A stretch of DNA of 64,000 bases from Terrabacter sp. Root181 (GCF_001428505.1 NZ_LMHU01000001.1:1131812-1195811), one strand, 5' to 3'; positions 1 to 8,952 are shown, counted from the stretch's first letter. Numbers and translations: made by a program. Notes: a model not told the origin generated them from the sequence alone.

Positions 1-513
1 GACGAGGTCGCGGTCTTCCAGCAGTTCTCCCACGTCGTGTTCCGAGCCCGGAAGCAGTTCGTCGTGCTCGACACCGCGCCGACCGGGCACACCTTGCTCC
101 TGCTCGACGCGACCGGCTCGTACCACCGTGAGATCACCCGGCAGATGAGCGAGGGCGCGCACTTCGTGACCCCGCTCATGCGGCTGCAGGACCCGGCCCA
201 GACCAAGGTCGTCATCGTCAGCCTTCCCGAGACGACCCCGGTGCTCGAGGCCGAGGAGCTGCAGGACGACCTCGTCCGGGCCGGCATCACCCCCTGGGCC
301 TGGGTCGTCAACGGCAGCCTGGCCGCGGCAGGGCCGAGCTCGCCGTTCCTGCAGGCCCGCGCCCACGCCGAGGCGGAGCCGCTCACCCGCGTGACGGAGC
401 TCTGCCAGCGCGTGGCCGTCCTGCCGCTGCTGGCCAGCGAACCCGTCGGCGCCGCAGCGCTGTCCGAGCTCACCCGTCCCCTCACGGAAGGCAACCTGGT
501 CGATGCGCACTGA
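1..513 (+). CDS. arsA: ArsA-family arsenite/anion-transporting ATPase, 3' part only
   Basis: This is the C-terminal 170 residues of a gene that begins upstream of the window; the frame is open from base 1. It reads DEVAVFQQFSHVV and then the diagnostic ArsA switch motif DTAPTGHT at about 60-85, followed by LLLLDATGSYHREI, as in the nucleotide-sensing region of ArsA. ArsA is the cytosolic ATPase that powers arsenite extrusion through ArsB-type permeases. Its stop (511-513) overlaps the start of the downstream arsenate reductase at 503, so the two genes are translationally coupled in an ars operon. The N-terminal P-loop and any arsD or arsB/acr3 partner lie outside the window. Confidence 0.9.
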   Translation, partial: DEVAVFQQFSHVVFRARKQFVVLDTAPTGHTLLLLDATGSYHREITRQMSEGAHFVTPLMRLQDPAQTKVVIVSLPETTPVLEAEELQDDLVRAGITPWAWVVNGSLAAAGPSSPFLQARAHAEAEPLTRVTELCQRVAVLPLLASEPVGAAALSELTRPLTEGNLVDAH

Positions 514-1129
514 CACTCCCGCCGGCGGACCCGACTACGACCGGATCGTCGAGGACCTGACGTACAAGTACGACGGGGTCTTCTCCAAGGAGTCGGTGGC
601 GCAGGCCGTCGCAGATGCCCGAGCCGCCCTCGAGCCGGTGTCCAGGATCCCCACGTACCTGCCGATCCTCACCGCCAGGTACGCCACCACTCAGCTGACG
701 GCGGCCGCTCAGGCCGAGGGTCGGATCACCAAGCAGGTCCCTGAGCTGCTCTTCGTCTGCGTCCACAACGCGGGGCGGTCCCAGATCGCCGCGGCACTGG
801 CCCAGCACCTGTCCGGCGGTCGTGTCCACGTCCGCTCGGCCGGCTCAGCCCCTGTCGGTGAGGTCAACGCCACCGCCATCGCCGTCCTCAAGGAGCGCGG
901 GATCGATCTCTCCGAGGCCTACCCGAAGCCGCTGTCGGACGACGTCGTACGCGCCGCGGACGTCGTCATCACGATGGGCTGCGGCGACGCCTGCCCGATC
1001 CTGCCGGGCAAGCGGTACGAGGACTGGGACGTCGTCGACCCCTCCGGCCAGCCCATCGAGACCGTCCGCGACATCCGCGACGACATCCAGGGCCGCGTCA
1101 CCCGGCTGCTCCGCGACCTCGGCATCTGA
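503..1129 (+). CDS. arsC: Arsenate reductase, LMW-phosphatase type with N-terminal helical extension
   Basis: A 208-aa protein with two parts. Residues 1-75 form a helical extension (DYDRIVEDLTYKYDGVFSKES). Residues 80-208 are a low-molecular-weight phosphatase fold with the loop CVHNAGRS (nucleophile near Cys86) and the downstream pair MGCGDACP (about Cys160 and Cys164). This family reduces arsenate to arsenite. The extension matches the actinobacterial type (ArsC1' of Corynebacterium), and such enzymes often use mycothiol/mycoredoxin, which is inferred here. It overlaps arsA by 11 nt and is followed 30 nt later by a second, shorter paralogue, so both probably come from the same operon. Confidence 0.93.
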   Translation: MRTDTPAGGPDYDRIVEDLTYKYDGVFSKESVAQAVADARAALEPVSRIPTYLPILTARYATTQLTAAAQAEGRITKQVPELLFVCVHNAGRSQIAAALAQHLSGGRVHVRSAGSAPVGEVNATAIAVLKERGIDLSEAYPKPLSDDVVRAADVVITMGCGDACPILPGKRYEDWDVVDPSGQPIETVRDIRDDIQGRVTRLLRDLGI

Positions 1130-1159
1130 CCCTCCCCCACCCTCGACCCAGGAGCACTC

Positions 1160-1576
1160 ATGACCGACAAGCCGTCCGTCCTGTTCGTCTGCATCCACAA
1201 CGCCGGCCGCTCCCAGATGGCCGCCGCCTACCTCGCCCACCTCTCCGGCGGCGCCGTCGAGGTCCGCTCTGCGGGATCCGCTCCCGCCGACCAGGTCAAC
1301 CCCTCGGCTGTTGCCGCCATGGCCGAGGAGGGCATCGACATCACCGCCGAGACCCCCAAGATCCTCACGACAGAGGCGGTCAAGGAGTCCGACGTCGTTA
1401 TCACCATGGGGTGCGGCGACACGTGCCCGATCTTCCCCGGCAAGCGCTACGAGGACTGGGAGCTCACGGACCCCGCCGGCAAGGGCATCGAAGCGGTGCG
1501 GCCCATCCGTGACGGGATCAAGCAGCGCATCCTCGGCCTGCTCGAGTCCCTGGACGTCACGCCGGTCAACGCCTGA
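1160..1576 (+). CDS. arsC: Arsenate reductase, LMW-phosphatase type (second copy)
   Basis: A 138-aa LMW-PTP-fold arsenate reductase. The anion loop CIHNAGRS starts at Cys11 and the redox pair is in MGCGDTCP. From LLFVC onward it closely resembles the C-terminal domain of the preceding gene, so the pair looks like a duplication in which only one copy carries the N-terminal extension. The start is the ATG at 1160, preceded by a weak GGAG (CCCAGGAGCACTC). It probably ends the arsA-arsC-arsC transcription unit. Both cysteine sets are intact, so there is no sign of decay. Confidence 0.92.
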   Translation: MTDKPSVLFVCIHNAGRSQMAAAYLAHLSGGAVEVRSAGSAPADQVNPSAVAAMAEEGIDITAETPKILTTEAVKESDVVITMGCGDTCPIFPGKRYEDWELTDPAGKGIEAVRPIRDGIKQRILGLLESLDVTPVNA

Positions 1577-1653
1577 CGCGACGCGGTCGGCTGGCGCGGC
1601 CATCGGCGAGGGACTCCCTTCCGCGATCGTGCTCACCGCGCGAGACTGGTCCC

Positions 1654-2199
1654 ATGGCCCCTCCCACGGCCCCCCTGGCATCGACCGAACGCCAGCGCAT
1701 CCACGCTGATCTGGACAGAGTTCGTGCCGACTTCCGAGACCTGGTCGCCGGCGCCGGCCCGGACGATCTCCGTCGCTCCACTCGTGGGACCCGGTGGACC
1801 AACGGTCAGCTGCTGTGGCACATGGCCTTCGGCTTCCTCATCGTGCGACGGCTGCTCCCGCTGGTGCGGATGTTCGGGCGGCTACCCGACGGGTTCAGTC
1901 GGGCCTTCGCGGCGATGCTCGACGCCGCGACGGGACCGTTCCACCACGTCAACTTCCTCGGGTCCGTCGGCGGCGCGCTCGTCTTCCGCGGTCCACGGCT
2001 CACCCGACAGCTCGACCACACCATCTCGCGGCTGCACCGCCGGCTCGACGCCGAGTCAGCTGAAGCGCTCGGTCGACGGATGCACTTCCCGCTCGGCTGG
2101 GACCCCTTCTTCCGGGACACGATGACGCTGGCCGACGTGTACGCGTACGGCATGCAGCACTACGACTTCCACCGGAGGCAGCTCACGATCGAGCTGTAG
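1654..2199 (+). CDS. DinB-like four-helix metalloprotein
   Basis: A 181-aa soluble, mostly helical protein. TRWTNGQLLWHMAFG near residue 55 and a C-terminal MQHYDFHRRQL place the His residues typical of the DinB_2/DUF664 superfamily, whose members bind a divalent metal and in some cases use bacillithiol or mycothiol. No enzymatic activity can be assigned from sequence alone. It lies 77 nt after the second arsC on the same strand and converges with arsR, so it could be read through from the ars operon or be independent. A role as a thiol-dependent helper in detoxification is possible but speculative. Confidence 0.7.
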   Translation: MAPPTAPLASTERQRIHADLDRVRADFRDLVAGAGPDDLRRSTRGTRWTNGQLLWHMAFGFLIVRRLLPLVRMFGRLPDGFSRAFAAMLDAATGPFHHVNFLGSVGGALVFRGPRLTRQLDHTISRLHRRLDAESAEALGRRMHFPLGWDPFFRDTMTLADVYAYGMQHYDFHRRQLTIEL

Positions 2200-2252
2200 C
2201 GGCGGCCCCCCGGGTCCGAGCCCGAGGGCGTCGTGGGCTGCTGCCGGCCGGA

Positions 2253-2606
2253 TCAGGCGCTGACCGGCGCGAGCAGCTCGGCCATGACGGCGAGGACGTC
2301 GGGATCAACCCGGTAGTACACCCAGCTCCCACGTCGTTCGGACTCGAGCAGCCCGGCCTCGCGCAGCTTCCTGAGGTGGTGGGAGACGGTCGGCTGCGAG
2401 ACGCCGACGTCCTGGATGTCGCACACACAGGCCTCGCCACCCTCGGCGGAGGCGATGTTGGAGAACAGCCTCAGTCGCACGGGGTCGCCCAGCGCCTTGA
2501 ACATGACCGCCACGCGCTCCGCATCCGTCTCGCTGATCGGGGAGCGTGCCAGCGGTGCGCAGCAGGCTGCGCCGGTGACGTCGACGACGGGCAGTGGATT
2601 TGACAT
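2253..2606 (-). CDS. arsR: ArsR/SmtB-family metalloid-responsive repressor
   Basis: A 117-aa winged-helix repressor. The start at 2606 (MSNPLPVVDV) is chosen because the family alignment begins there; an upstream in-frame extension would only read through the divergent gene. The recognition helix is VSQPTVSHHLRKLREAGLL. Candidate As(III) ligands are a vicinal Cys15-Cys16 pair (GAACCAPL) and Cys60/Cys62 in ACVCD. The N-terminal pair recalls the CgArsR type of Corynebacterium, whereas the CVC motif recalls the plasmid R773 type, so this protein carries both. It is divergent from the flavoprotein gene, with the putative operator overlapping its own start codon. Confidence 0.93.
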   Translation of the reverse strand: MSNPLPVVDVTGAACCAPLARSPISETDAERVAVMFKALGDPVRLRLFSNIASAEGGEACVCDIQDVGVSQPTVSHHLRKLREAGLLESERRGSWVYYRVDPDVLAVMAELLAPVSA

Positions 2607-2631
2607 ACGTCTATGTTGACATCTGTCTATG
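2601..2631. promoter_or_regulatory. Probable ArsR operator, two 15-bp direct repeats
   Basis: TGACATACGTCTATG (2601-2615) and TGACATCTGTCTATG (2617-2631) match at 13 of 15 positions with a 16-bp period. Each has CAT...ATG dyad symmetry, best in the first copy (CATA-N4-TATG). This AT-richer block covers the arsR start codon and sits upstream of the divergent flavoprotein gene, as expected for an autoregulatory ArsR site controlling both directions. Confidence 0.7.
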
Positions 2632-2723
2632 CCAGTTGCAAGATGGCTGTGTCGACATCGACAACCATCGAAACCGCGTGGTTCCGCCCGGCGGCGGCAC
2701 CCCGACCGAACCGGAGGCGTCAC

Positions 2724-4163
2724 GTGACCACCACGACCCCAGCACCCACCGACACCGCCGTGAGCGCTTCGCCATGGACCGCCGCGCCCGTCGCTGTCAT
2801 CGGCGCCGGCCCGATCGGTCTGGCCGCGGCGGCACACCTTCTCGAGCGGGGGCTCGAGCCGATCGTGCTCGAGCGCGGCGACCGTGCCGGCTCCGCCGTG
2901 GCGTCCTGGGGCCACGTGCGGCTCTTCTCCCGCTGGTCAGAGCTCGTCGACCCGGCCGCTCGACGCCTGCTCTCCCGCCTGGGCTGGGTCGAGCCCGACC
3001 CGAACCACTACCCGACCGGCGCCGAGTGGGCGCAGGAGTACCTCCAGCCGCTGGCCGACGCCCTCGGTGACCGCATCCGAACCGGCGCCACCGTGACCGG
3101 CGTCGCCCGGCGGGGCCGAGACCGGGTCGTCGACTCCGGCCGCGAGGAGCAGCCCTTCACCGTCCACGTGCGCCATGCAGACGGGCGAACGAGCCGGGTC
3201 ACCGCCGGCGCCGTCGTCGACGCCTCCGGCACGTGGACGCGCCCGAACCCGCTCGGCAGCGACGGCTACCCGGCAGACGGGGAGCACGAGCCCGACGTCG
3301 CGGCCCACGTCTCCTACCGCGTCCCCGACGTCAGCAAGGCAGGCGATGTGGCGCGTTTCGGGGGACGGCGCACGGCAGTCGTCGGGTCGGGCCACTCCGC
3401 CCTCACGGCGCTGGTCGCCCTGGCCACCCTCGCCGAGAAGGTGCCCGGGACGAAGGCTGTCTGGGTCCTGCGCCGGGGGGCCGTCGGCAGCGCCTACGGC
3501 GGCGGCGACGCGGACGAGCTGCCCGCGCGCGGCGCCCTCGGCCTGCGCGCACGCGAGGCTGTCGCGGCAGGACACATCGAGGTCGTCACCGGGTTCCGGA
3601 CGCAGGCCGTCGAGCCCGTCGGCAGCGGCGCTCTGGCCCTGGTCAGCGAGGACGGACGCCGCATCGACGGCCTCGACGAGGTCGTCGGACTGACCGGGTT
3701 CCGCCCGGACCACTCGATCATGTCGGAGCTGCGCCTGCGCCTCGACGACCGGCTCGAGGCGCCCGTCGGACTCGCGCCGCTCATCGACCCCAACGTCCAC
3801 TCGTGCGGCACCGTCTACCCGCACGGCGCCCGCGAGCTGGCCCAGGACGAGCAGGACGTCTACGTGGTCGGGATGAAGGCCTACGGCCGCGCGCCGACCT
3901 TCCTGGCGCTGACCGGCTACGAGCAGGTCCGCTCCGTGGCGGCCGCGCTGGCCGGTGACCACGAGTCCGCCTCACGCGTGGAGCTGACGCTCCCGGAGAC
4001 GGGGGTCTGCGGCGGGGCGGGCCTGTTCGACGATCCGGACGCGACCACGGCCGACGGCGACGCGGGGCAGGTCGGCGGCTGCTGCGCACCCGCCGTCCCG
4101 CAGCTCGTCCAGATCGGCGCCCCGTCCAGCAGCGGGGGTGCGTGCGGACCCACCGGATGCTGA
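2724..4163 (+). CDS. Arsenic-associated FAD/NAD(P)-dependent flavoprotein with Cys-rich tail
   Basis: A 479-aa flavoprotein from a GTG start with a good Shine-Dalgarno (CCGGAGGCGTCAC) 6 nt upstream; the frame is open further upstream but runs through the arsR operator. It has two Rossmann motifs, VAVIGAGPIGLAAAAHL near residue 20 (FAD) and TAVVGSGHSAL near 215 (NAD(P)H), as in flavin monooxygenase/thioredoxin-reductase-like proteins linked to ars operons. The last 60 residues hold five cysteines (VCGG, GGCCAP, GACGPTGC), ending in Cys. These could bind As(III) or act as a thiol relay. It overlaps the start of the MFS gene (ATGCTGA), so flavoprotein and pump are coupled. The substrate is unknown; a trivalent organoarsenical or arsenite is a guess. 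Confidence 0.75.
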   Translation: MTTTTPAPTDTAVSASPWTAAPVAVIGAGPIGLAAAAHLLERGLEPIVLERGDRAGSAVASWGHVRLFSRWSELVDPAARRLLSRLGWVEPDPNHYPTGAEWAQEYLQPLADALGDRIRTGATVTGVARRGRDRVVDSGREEQPFTVHVRHADGRTSRVTAGAVVDASGTWTRPNPLGSDGYPADGEHEPDVAAHVSYRVPDVSKAGDVARFGGRRTAVVGSGHSALTALVALATLAEKVPGTKAVWVLRRGAVGSAYGGGDADELPARGALGLRAREAVAAGHIEVVTGFRTQAVEPVGSGALALVSEDGRRIDGLDEVVGLTGFRPDHSIMSELRLRLDDRLEAPVGLAPLIDPNVHSCGTVYPHGARELAQDEQDVYVVGMKAYGRAPTFLALTGYEQVRSVAAALAGDHESASRVELTLPETGVCGGAGLFDDPDATTADGDAGQVGGCCAPAVPQLVQIGAPSSSGGACGPTGC

Positions 4164-5419
4164 CCCCTCTCGCCGACGACGACGGCCCGGCGAGCACGGC
4201 GACGTCGAGGGCCCGCTCCGGCGTCGCCGTCGCCACGGCGTCAGGCCTTCTGCACCGTCCCCGCTGGGCGCTCCCGGCGCTGTGCATCACCCAAGTCGTC
4301 GGCTGGGGCGTGCTCTACTACGCCTTCCCCGTCATGCTGCCCGCCCTCACGCACGACACCGGCTGGCCCGCGACGACCACGACCGCGGCGTTCTCCGCCG
4401 CGCTCGTCGTCTCGGCCCTCGTCGGCATCCCGGTCGGACGCCTCATCGACAGGGCCGGACCGCGCCGGCTGATGACGGCAGGCTCGCTGCTCGGCGCCAC
4501 CGGGTTCGCCGTCATCGCCGTCGCCCCGAACCTGCTCGTGTTCACGTTCGGATGGATGCTGACCGGTATCGCGATGGCAGCGACCTTCTACCAGCCTGCT
4601 TTCGCCGCACTCACGCGCTGGTACGGCCATGACCGGGTCCGGGCCCTGACCATCCTCACCCTCGCCGGCGGCCTCGCCAGCACCGTGTTCGCCCCGATCA
4701 CGGCGACACTCACCGACCACCTCGGGTGGCGTCACGCCACCCTCGCGCTCGCCGGCGTCGTCCTGGTCATCGCGGCACCGCTGCACGCCGTGGGTCTCCG
4801 GGGCCCGTGGCCACCGCACCCTCCCGACCATGCGTCGAGATCGGTCACGGCCGTCGCACTCAGTGCTCGCGCCATCACCACGAGCCGGCCCTTCCTCCAG
4901 CTGGCCGTCGCGCTCACGCTGTCCGGGTTCGCGATGTACGCCGTCGTGTTCGGGCTCATCCCGCTGCTCACCGAACGCGGTGCCTCCACGTCCCAAGCCG
5001 CGTGGGCGCTCGGGCTCGGAGGCCTGGGGCAGACCATGGGCCGCCTGCTCTACGCGCCTCTCGCGGCGCGCACCAGCACGCGGACGCGCACCGCCGTCCT
5101 CATCCTCGCCGGGGGCGTGACGACCGCGCTCCTCGCGTCCCTTGCCGGGCCGATCTGGCTCGTCACCCTCGTGGCCATGGGCGCCGGGATGGTCCGCGGC
5201 AACCTCACGCTCCTGCAGGCGACCGCCGTCACCGATCGGTGGGGGACTCGTGCGTACGGACGTCTGACCGCGACCCTGGCAGCCCCGGTGACGATCGCGT
5301 CGGCGACGGCGCCGTGGGTCGGAGCCGCCCTCGCAGGACAGCTCGGGGGGTACCCGGCCTTCTTCTGGGTGCTTGCGGCGATCTCGGCCGGTGCAGCCTG
5401 CATCGTGTCGTTCACGTGA
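4157..5419 (+). CDS. MFS transporter, arsenic-cluster efflux candidate
   Basis: A 420-aa major facilitator with about 12 hydrophobic segments and the loop-2 signature GRLIDRAGPRRLM near residue 98. The ATG at 4157 overlaps the flavoprotein stop (4161-4163); an in-frame GTG at 4142 is the alternative. Tight coupling to an ArsR-controlled flavoprotein suggests it exports the product of that enzyme, but the family is too broad to name the substrate. It is not ArsB or Acr3. An arsJ-like role would require a GapDH-like partner, which is not seen here. Confidence 0.75.
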   Translation: MLTPLADDDGPASTATSRARSGVAVATASGLLHRPRWALPALCITQVVGWGVLYYAFPVMLPALTHDTGWPATTTTAAFSAALVVSALVGIPVGRLIDRAGPRRLMTAGSLLGATGFAVIAVAPNLLVFTFGWMLTGIAMAATFYQPAFAALTRWYGHDRVRALTILTLAGGLASTVFAPITATLTDHLGWRHATLALAGVVLVIAAPLHAVGLRGPWPPHPPDHASRSVTAVALSARAITTSRPFLQLAVALTLSGFAMYAVVFGLIPLLTERGASTSQAAWALGLGGLGQTMGRLLYAPLAARTSTRTRTAVLILAGGVTTALLASLAGPIWLVTLVAMGAGMVRGNLTLLQATAVTDRWGTRAYGRLTATLAAPVTIASATAPWVGAALAGQLGGYPAFFWVLAAISAGAACIVSFT

Positions 5420-5448
5420 CACAGGTCGCGGAGTCTCCCGGACGTGCG

Positions 5449-5568
5449 TCAGTCGCGCGGCTCCTCGTCGTCGTCCCAGTGACACGTGCACGAACACGTG
5501 TGGTCCACCGTGCCGTTCGCCGGGCACCTCTTGTGCCAGCCGTTCTCGCACTCCGCGCTCATGGACAT
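5449..5568 (-). CDS. 39-residue Cys/His-rich small protein
   Basis: An open frame of 39 codons from ATG 5568 to TGA 5449, preceded by AAGGGGTGAGCGG, which gives a reasonable ribosome site; a second ATG at 5562 is possible. The peptide has CENGWHKRCP near residues 7-16, then CSCTCHW at 25-31 and an acidic tail (DDDEEPRD). Five cysteines and three histidines in 39 residues suggest a zinc- or metal-binding knuckle. Two-block Cys/His spacing of this kind recurs in short actinobacterial proteins of unknown function, as far as I recall. It converges with the MFS gene, which ends 30 nt away, so a link to metalloid handling is possible but unproven. Confidence 0.55.
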   Translation of the reverse strand: MSMSAECENGWHKRCPANGTVDHTCSCTCHWDDDEEPRD

Positions 5569-5909
5569 CCGCTCACCCCTTGATGAGGTCTCCCTCTCCC
5601 ACCGGCCGACCGCTCCGTGGCGGTCTACGACGCACCGGAGTCGCGTCCGGCCACTCGGCCCGGCAACCGGCGTTCAGCCGGTGGACGCACCCACGAGGAA
5701 ACGCCTCAATCCTGAACGACGGCTGGGGGCAGGGGTACGGTGAAGCCGGGCCGAGCGGCCGGTCACCGCGGTGGTCGGTGGTCGAGCGTCCAGCCCGGAT
5801 CGTGTCGCCTGCGTGACCCCCTCACGAAAGTGCACCGTGATGCCCCTCCCAGCATGGCCCGTCCCCAGCAGCCAGAGCCCTGAGCCCCCAGACCCCTCCG
5901 GGCGACCGG
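5569..5909. other. Intergenic region with short CGTGA-N5-TCACG dyad
   Basis: This 341-nt gap separates the small Cys-rich gene from the LuxR-type regulator. Its only clear structure is an inverted repeat, CGTGA-CCCCC-TCACG at 5812-5826, about 85 nt before the regulator's start. It is shaped like a CRP-type site but has a 5-nt rather than 6-nt spacer. No convincing ORF or RNA gene was found. Confidence 0.3.
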
Positions 5910-8900
5910 GTGGGTCGTCCGGCGAGGGCTGACGCCGTGCACTCGGGGACGGCGCGGGCCACCGACGAGCACGTCGGTGGCCGCCGCTCCGCCGCCTGCC
6001 GGCCCTCGCCCAAGCACCGTCCGCCGGGCCTCACGGTCCGGACGGTGCGCCGTGCCGCGATCCCGGCGCCGGTGCCACTGGCCTCCGCGACCGAGCGGGC
6101 CCGCGGCACTCTCGTGCTCGTCGCAGGCTCGGTCGGCACGGGGAAGACGACCCTGCTCGCGGACTGGTCGGAGGCGCTCGAAGGGCGCGGCGACCTCGTC
6201 GGCTGGGCGTCCCTCGACCGCGAGGACAACGACCCTCAGGTCATGGCCGAGACCCTTCTCGGTGCCGTCCGTGCGGCCGTCGGACCCCACGTCCCCGCGA
6301 TCGACGAGGAGACGGTCCCGAGCCGGGTGGGGCACGCCTTCGTCTCGCGCCTCATCGGTCTCGCCGGCGAGGCTCCCACGGACACGTGGCTCGTCCTCGA
6401 CGACCTGCACCTCGTCCGCGACCCGCGCTGCGTCGAGCTCGTCGGGCTGATCGTCCGCTGGGCGCCGCCGTACCTGCACGTGGTCATCGGCACGCGTGCC
6501 GACCCCGGTCTGCGCCTGGCGCGGCTGCGTCTGGAGGAGCGCCTGGTCGAGGTGCGGGAGCACCAGCTCCGCTTCTCCGTCGACGACACGCGAGAGCTGT
6601 TGTCCCGACACGACCTCGACCTCGACGACGGGCAGGTGCGCCACCTGCAGGAGCTCACCGAGGGCTGGGCCGCGGGCGTCGCCCTCGCGGCCGTCTCGCT
6701 GGCGCGCGGTCGTGACGCCGAGGGGTTCCTGCGCGAGTTCGCGCGGAGCCACCGTGCGATGTCGGGCTACCTCGTCGAGGAGGTGCTCGCGAGCCTCGAC
6801 GAGTCGACGCGGGACTTCCTCGTCTCGACCTCGGTCCTCGAGGACCTAACACCCGAGCTCGCCGCAGCCGTCACCGGGCGCGACGACGCGGGTGCGCTGC
6901 TCGAGGCGCTCTCGTCCGACAACGCCATGGTCACCGTCGACCGGGTCGGGCCCCCGACCTACCGCTACCACGTGCTCCTGCGCAGCTACCTCGGCGCGAT
7001 GCTCGAGTCCCGGAGCCTCCGGGGCGCCCGAGAGGTCCATGCGCGCGCGGCCCAGTGGTATGCCGCCCACGACGTCCCCGGGCAGGCGTTGCGTCACGCC
7101 GAGGCGGCCGGTGACCTCGGCCTCATGAGCGACGTCATCCACCACCACGCCCTCCACCTGCTCCTCGACGGCCGGGCCGCCGACGTCGAGGCCGCGGTGC
7201 GCACGGTCCACGAGGGTGACCCGGTCATGACGGCGGTCGCAGCGCTCGCGAGCCTCGACCTGTCCGATCCGGTGTCCGCCCGGGTGCAGTTGGCGTCGCT
7301 GGCGACCCAGCCGGGGACGTGGCTCGCGGGCGCGACCGATGGCGACCCCGCGTCCGCCGACCCCGCGGGCCGCGACCCCGGAGTGCTTCCCCTCGAGCGC
7401 CTCCTGTCCGTCGGCCTGCGCTGGCTCTCCTTCGTCGGTGACGACGCCGGGCACCGCCGCACCGAGAGCCCGCCCGAGCACCTGGGAGTCCAGCCCACCG
7501 GGGACGAGAGGGTCACCGACGGCCTGGCCGCAGAGCTCTCCTCCACGTTGCGGACCTGGTCGGTCGGCCGTCCCGCACCAGGCGCGGTCACGCTCCCGGG
7601 CGTCGACCTCCCGACGAGCCCGTATGCCGCAGAAGGCCTCCCGAGGCGCGGTCGGCCGGCGGGGCGCGTCCCGCACGCGCGGACCGACCTGACCCTGCTC
7701 GACGAGCTGACGAGCGGAGGTGTCCTGCTCGGTGCCGGCCGGCTCGACGAGGCGCGGGCGGCCTACGGCGCCGCCCTGGTGACCGCCCGCGACGCCGGCC
7801 ACGTCCTGTCGGCCCTGCAGGCCATGGTCGGCCTCGCCTCGGTCGCCGCCGGCCAGGAAGACCTCGTCCACATGAGGGCGTGGTCCGAGCAGGTGCTCGC
7901 CGACGCCCAGGGCACGCCCTGGGCGATGTCGCCGCGGCTCCTTCCCGCCCACGTCCTGGCGGCGTGGGGTGCCTTCCACGTCTTCGACGCCGAGACCGCT
8001 CGCGAGCGCAACCGCACCGCCCTCGAGCTCGTCGCCGCGGTCACGGCGGTCCCGCCCGTCGCGGGGGCTCCCGACCTGGACCTGGTGGACGGCCCCGACG
8101 CGACCTCCACGGCGGCGCGCGGCCTGGAGCAGCTGGCGCGACTCGCGAGGATGCTCCAGGCGCACCTCGACCTCGACGCGGCGGCGGCCGAACCGGGTGC
8201 CCGCCAGGACGTCGCGACCCGCGTCATGGCCGACGCCCGGGCCGTCAGCCGCCTGTCGATGACCCCGGCGATGGCGGTCGCGGAGCTCTCCAGAGCCCAT
8301 CTCGTGGTGCTGCTGGCAGGCTTCCCACGGCTGGCCATCGAGATCGAGCAGCTGTGCGCGGCCCTGCCCGGCAGCCAGGTCGAGACCGCGGTGATGACGT
8401 CGGTCCGCCACCTCAGGGCCGGCGAGGACGTCGCGGCCCGGACGGCCGCCGCCCCCCTGCTGTCCCTCGACCCCGCGAGCCTGCCGCTTCGGCCCGCGGT
8501 CACGGCGCACCTGGTCAAGGCGGTGGTCGCCCACCGCAACGCGCAGCCGACGGTGGCCCACGAGGGCCTCGTCGTCGCCCTGACCCGCGCCGCGCCGCAG
8601 CGCGCCCTGCGGATGGTCCTCGAGCTCGCGCCCGAGGTCGCCGACGTGCTCGCCGTCGGGGCCGGGCGGTTCGGTGAGCTCGAGCCGTTCGCCCTCGTGC
8701 TGCGCGAGCACGCGCTGGAGGCTCCGGTGCCGCCGACCGAGCCCCTGCTCGACGTGGCGCTCAGTGCGCGCGAGCTGAGCCTGCTGCGTGAGCTCCCGTC
8801 GCTGCTCACCGTCGCCGAGATCGCCGACGCCCGTGCCGTGAGCCGCAACACCGTCAAGACACAGCTGCGCTCGCTCTTCCAGAAGCTCGGCGTGGGCTCG

Positions 8901-8945
8901 CGTCGCGATGCCGTGGCCGCGGCCCGTCGGCTCGGGCTCCTCTAG
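5910..8945 (+). CDS. Large ATP-binding LuxR-family regulator (MalT/LAL type)
   Basis: A protein of about 1011 aa with the classic MalT-like layout. The N-terminal NTPase has Walker A GSVGTGKTT near residue 73-81 and a Walker B-like LVLDDLHL near 163. A long helical-repeat region rich in Ala/Leu follows. The C-terminal LuxR helix-turn-helix (last 60 residues) contains VSRNTVKTQLRSLFQKLGV. Such proteins are signal-responsive transcription activators. The GTG at 5910 is used as start; an in-frame GTG at 5940 is equally plausible because neither has a strong ribosome site. A hairpin (8953-8971) follows the stop. Target and effector cannot be inferred. Confidence 0.88.
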   Translation: MGRPARADAVHSGTARATDEHVGGRRSAACRPSPKHRPPGLTVRTVRRAAIPAPVPLASATERARGTLVLVAGSVGTGKTTLLADWSEALEGRGDLVGWASLDREDNDPQVMAETLLGAVRAAVGPHVPAIDEETVPSRVGHAFVSRLIGLAGEAPTDTWLVLDDLHLVRDPRCVELVGLIVRWAPPYLHVVIGTRADPGLRLARLRLEERLVEVREHQLRFSVDDTRELLSRHDLDLDDGQVRHLQELTEGWAAGVALAAVSLARGRDAEGFLREFARSHRAMSGYLVEEVLASLDESTRDFLVSTSVLEDLTPELAAAVTGRDDAGALLEALSSDNAMVTVDRVGPPTYRYHVLLRSYLGAMLESRSLRGAREVHARAAQWYAAHDVPGQALRHAEAAGDLGLMSDVIHHHALHLLLDGRAADVEAAVRTVHEGDPVMTAVAALASLDLSDPVSARVQLASLATQPGTWLAGATDGDPASADPAGRDPGVLPLERLLSVGLRWLSFVGDDAGHRRTESPPEHLGVQPTGDERVTDGLAAELSSTLRTWSVGRPAPGAVTLPGVDLPTSPYAAEGLPRRGRPAGRVPHARTDLTLLDELTSGGVLLGAGRLDEARAAYGAALVTARDAGHVLSALQAMVGLASVAAGQEDLVHMRAWSEQVLADAQGTPWAMSPRLLPAHVLAAWGAFHVFDAETARERNRTALELVAAVTAVPPVAGAPDLDLVDGPDATSTAARGLEQLARLARMLQAHLDLDAAAAEPGARQDVATRVMADARAVSRLSMTPAMAVAELSRAHLVVLLAGFPRLAIEIEQLCAALPGSQVETAVMTSVRHLRAGEDVAARTAAAPLLSLDPASLPLRPAVTAHLVKAVVAHRNAQPTVAHEGLVVALTRAAPQRALRMVLELAPEVADVLAVGAGRFGELEPFALVLREHALEAPVPPTEPLLDVALSARELSLLRELPSLLTVAEIADARAVSRNTVKTQLRSLFQKLGVGSRRDAVAAARRLGLL

Positions 8946-8952
8946 GTCGCGG

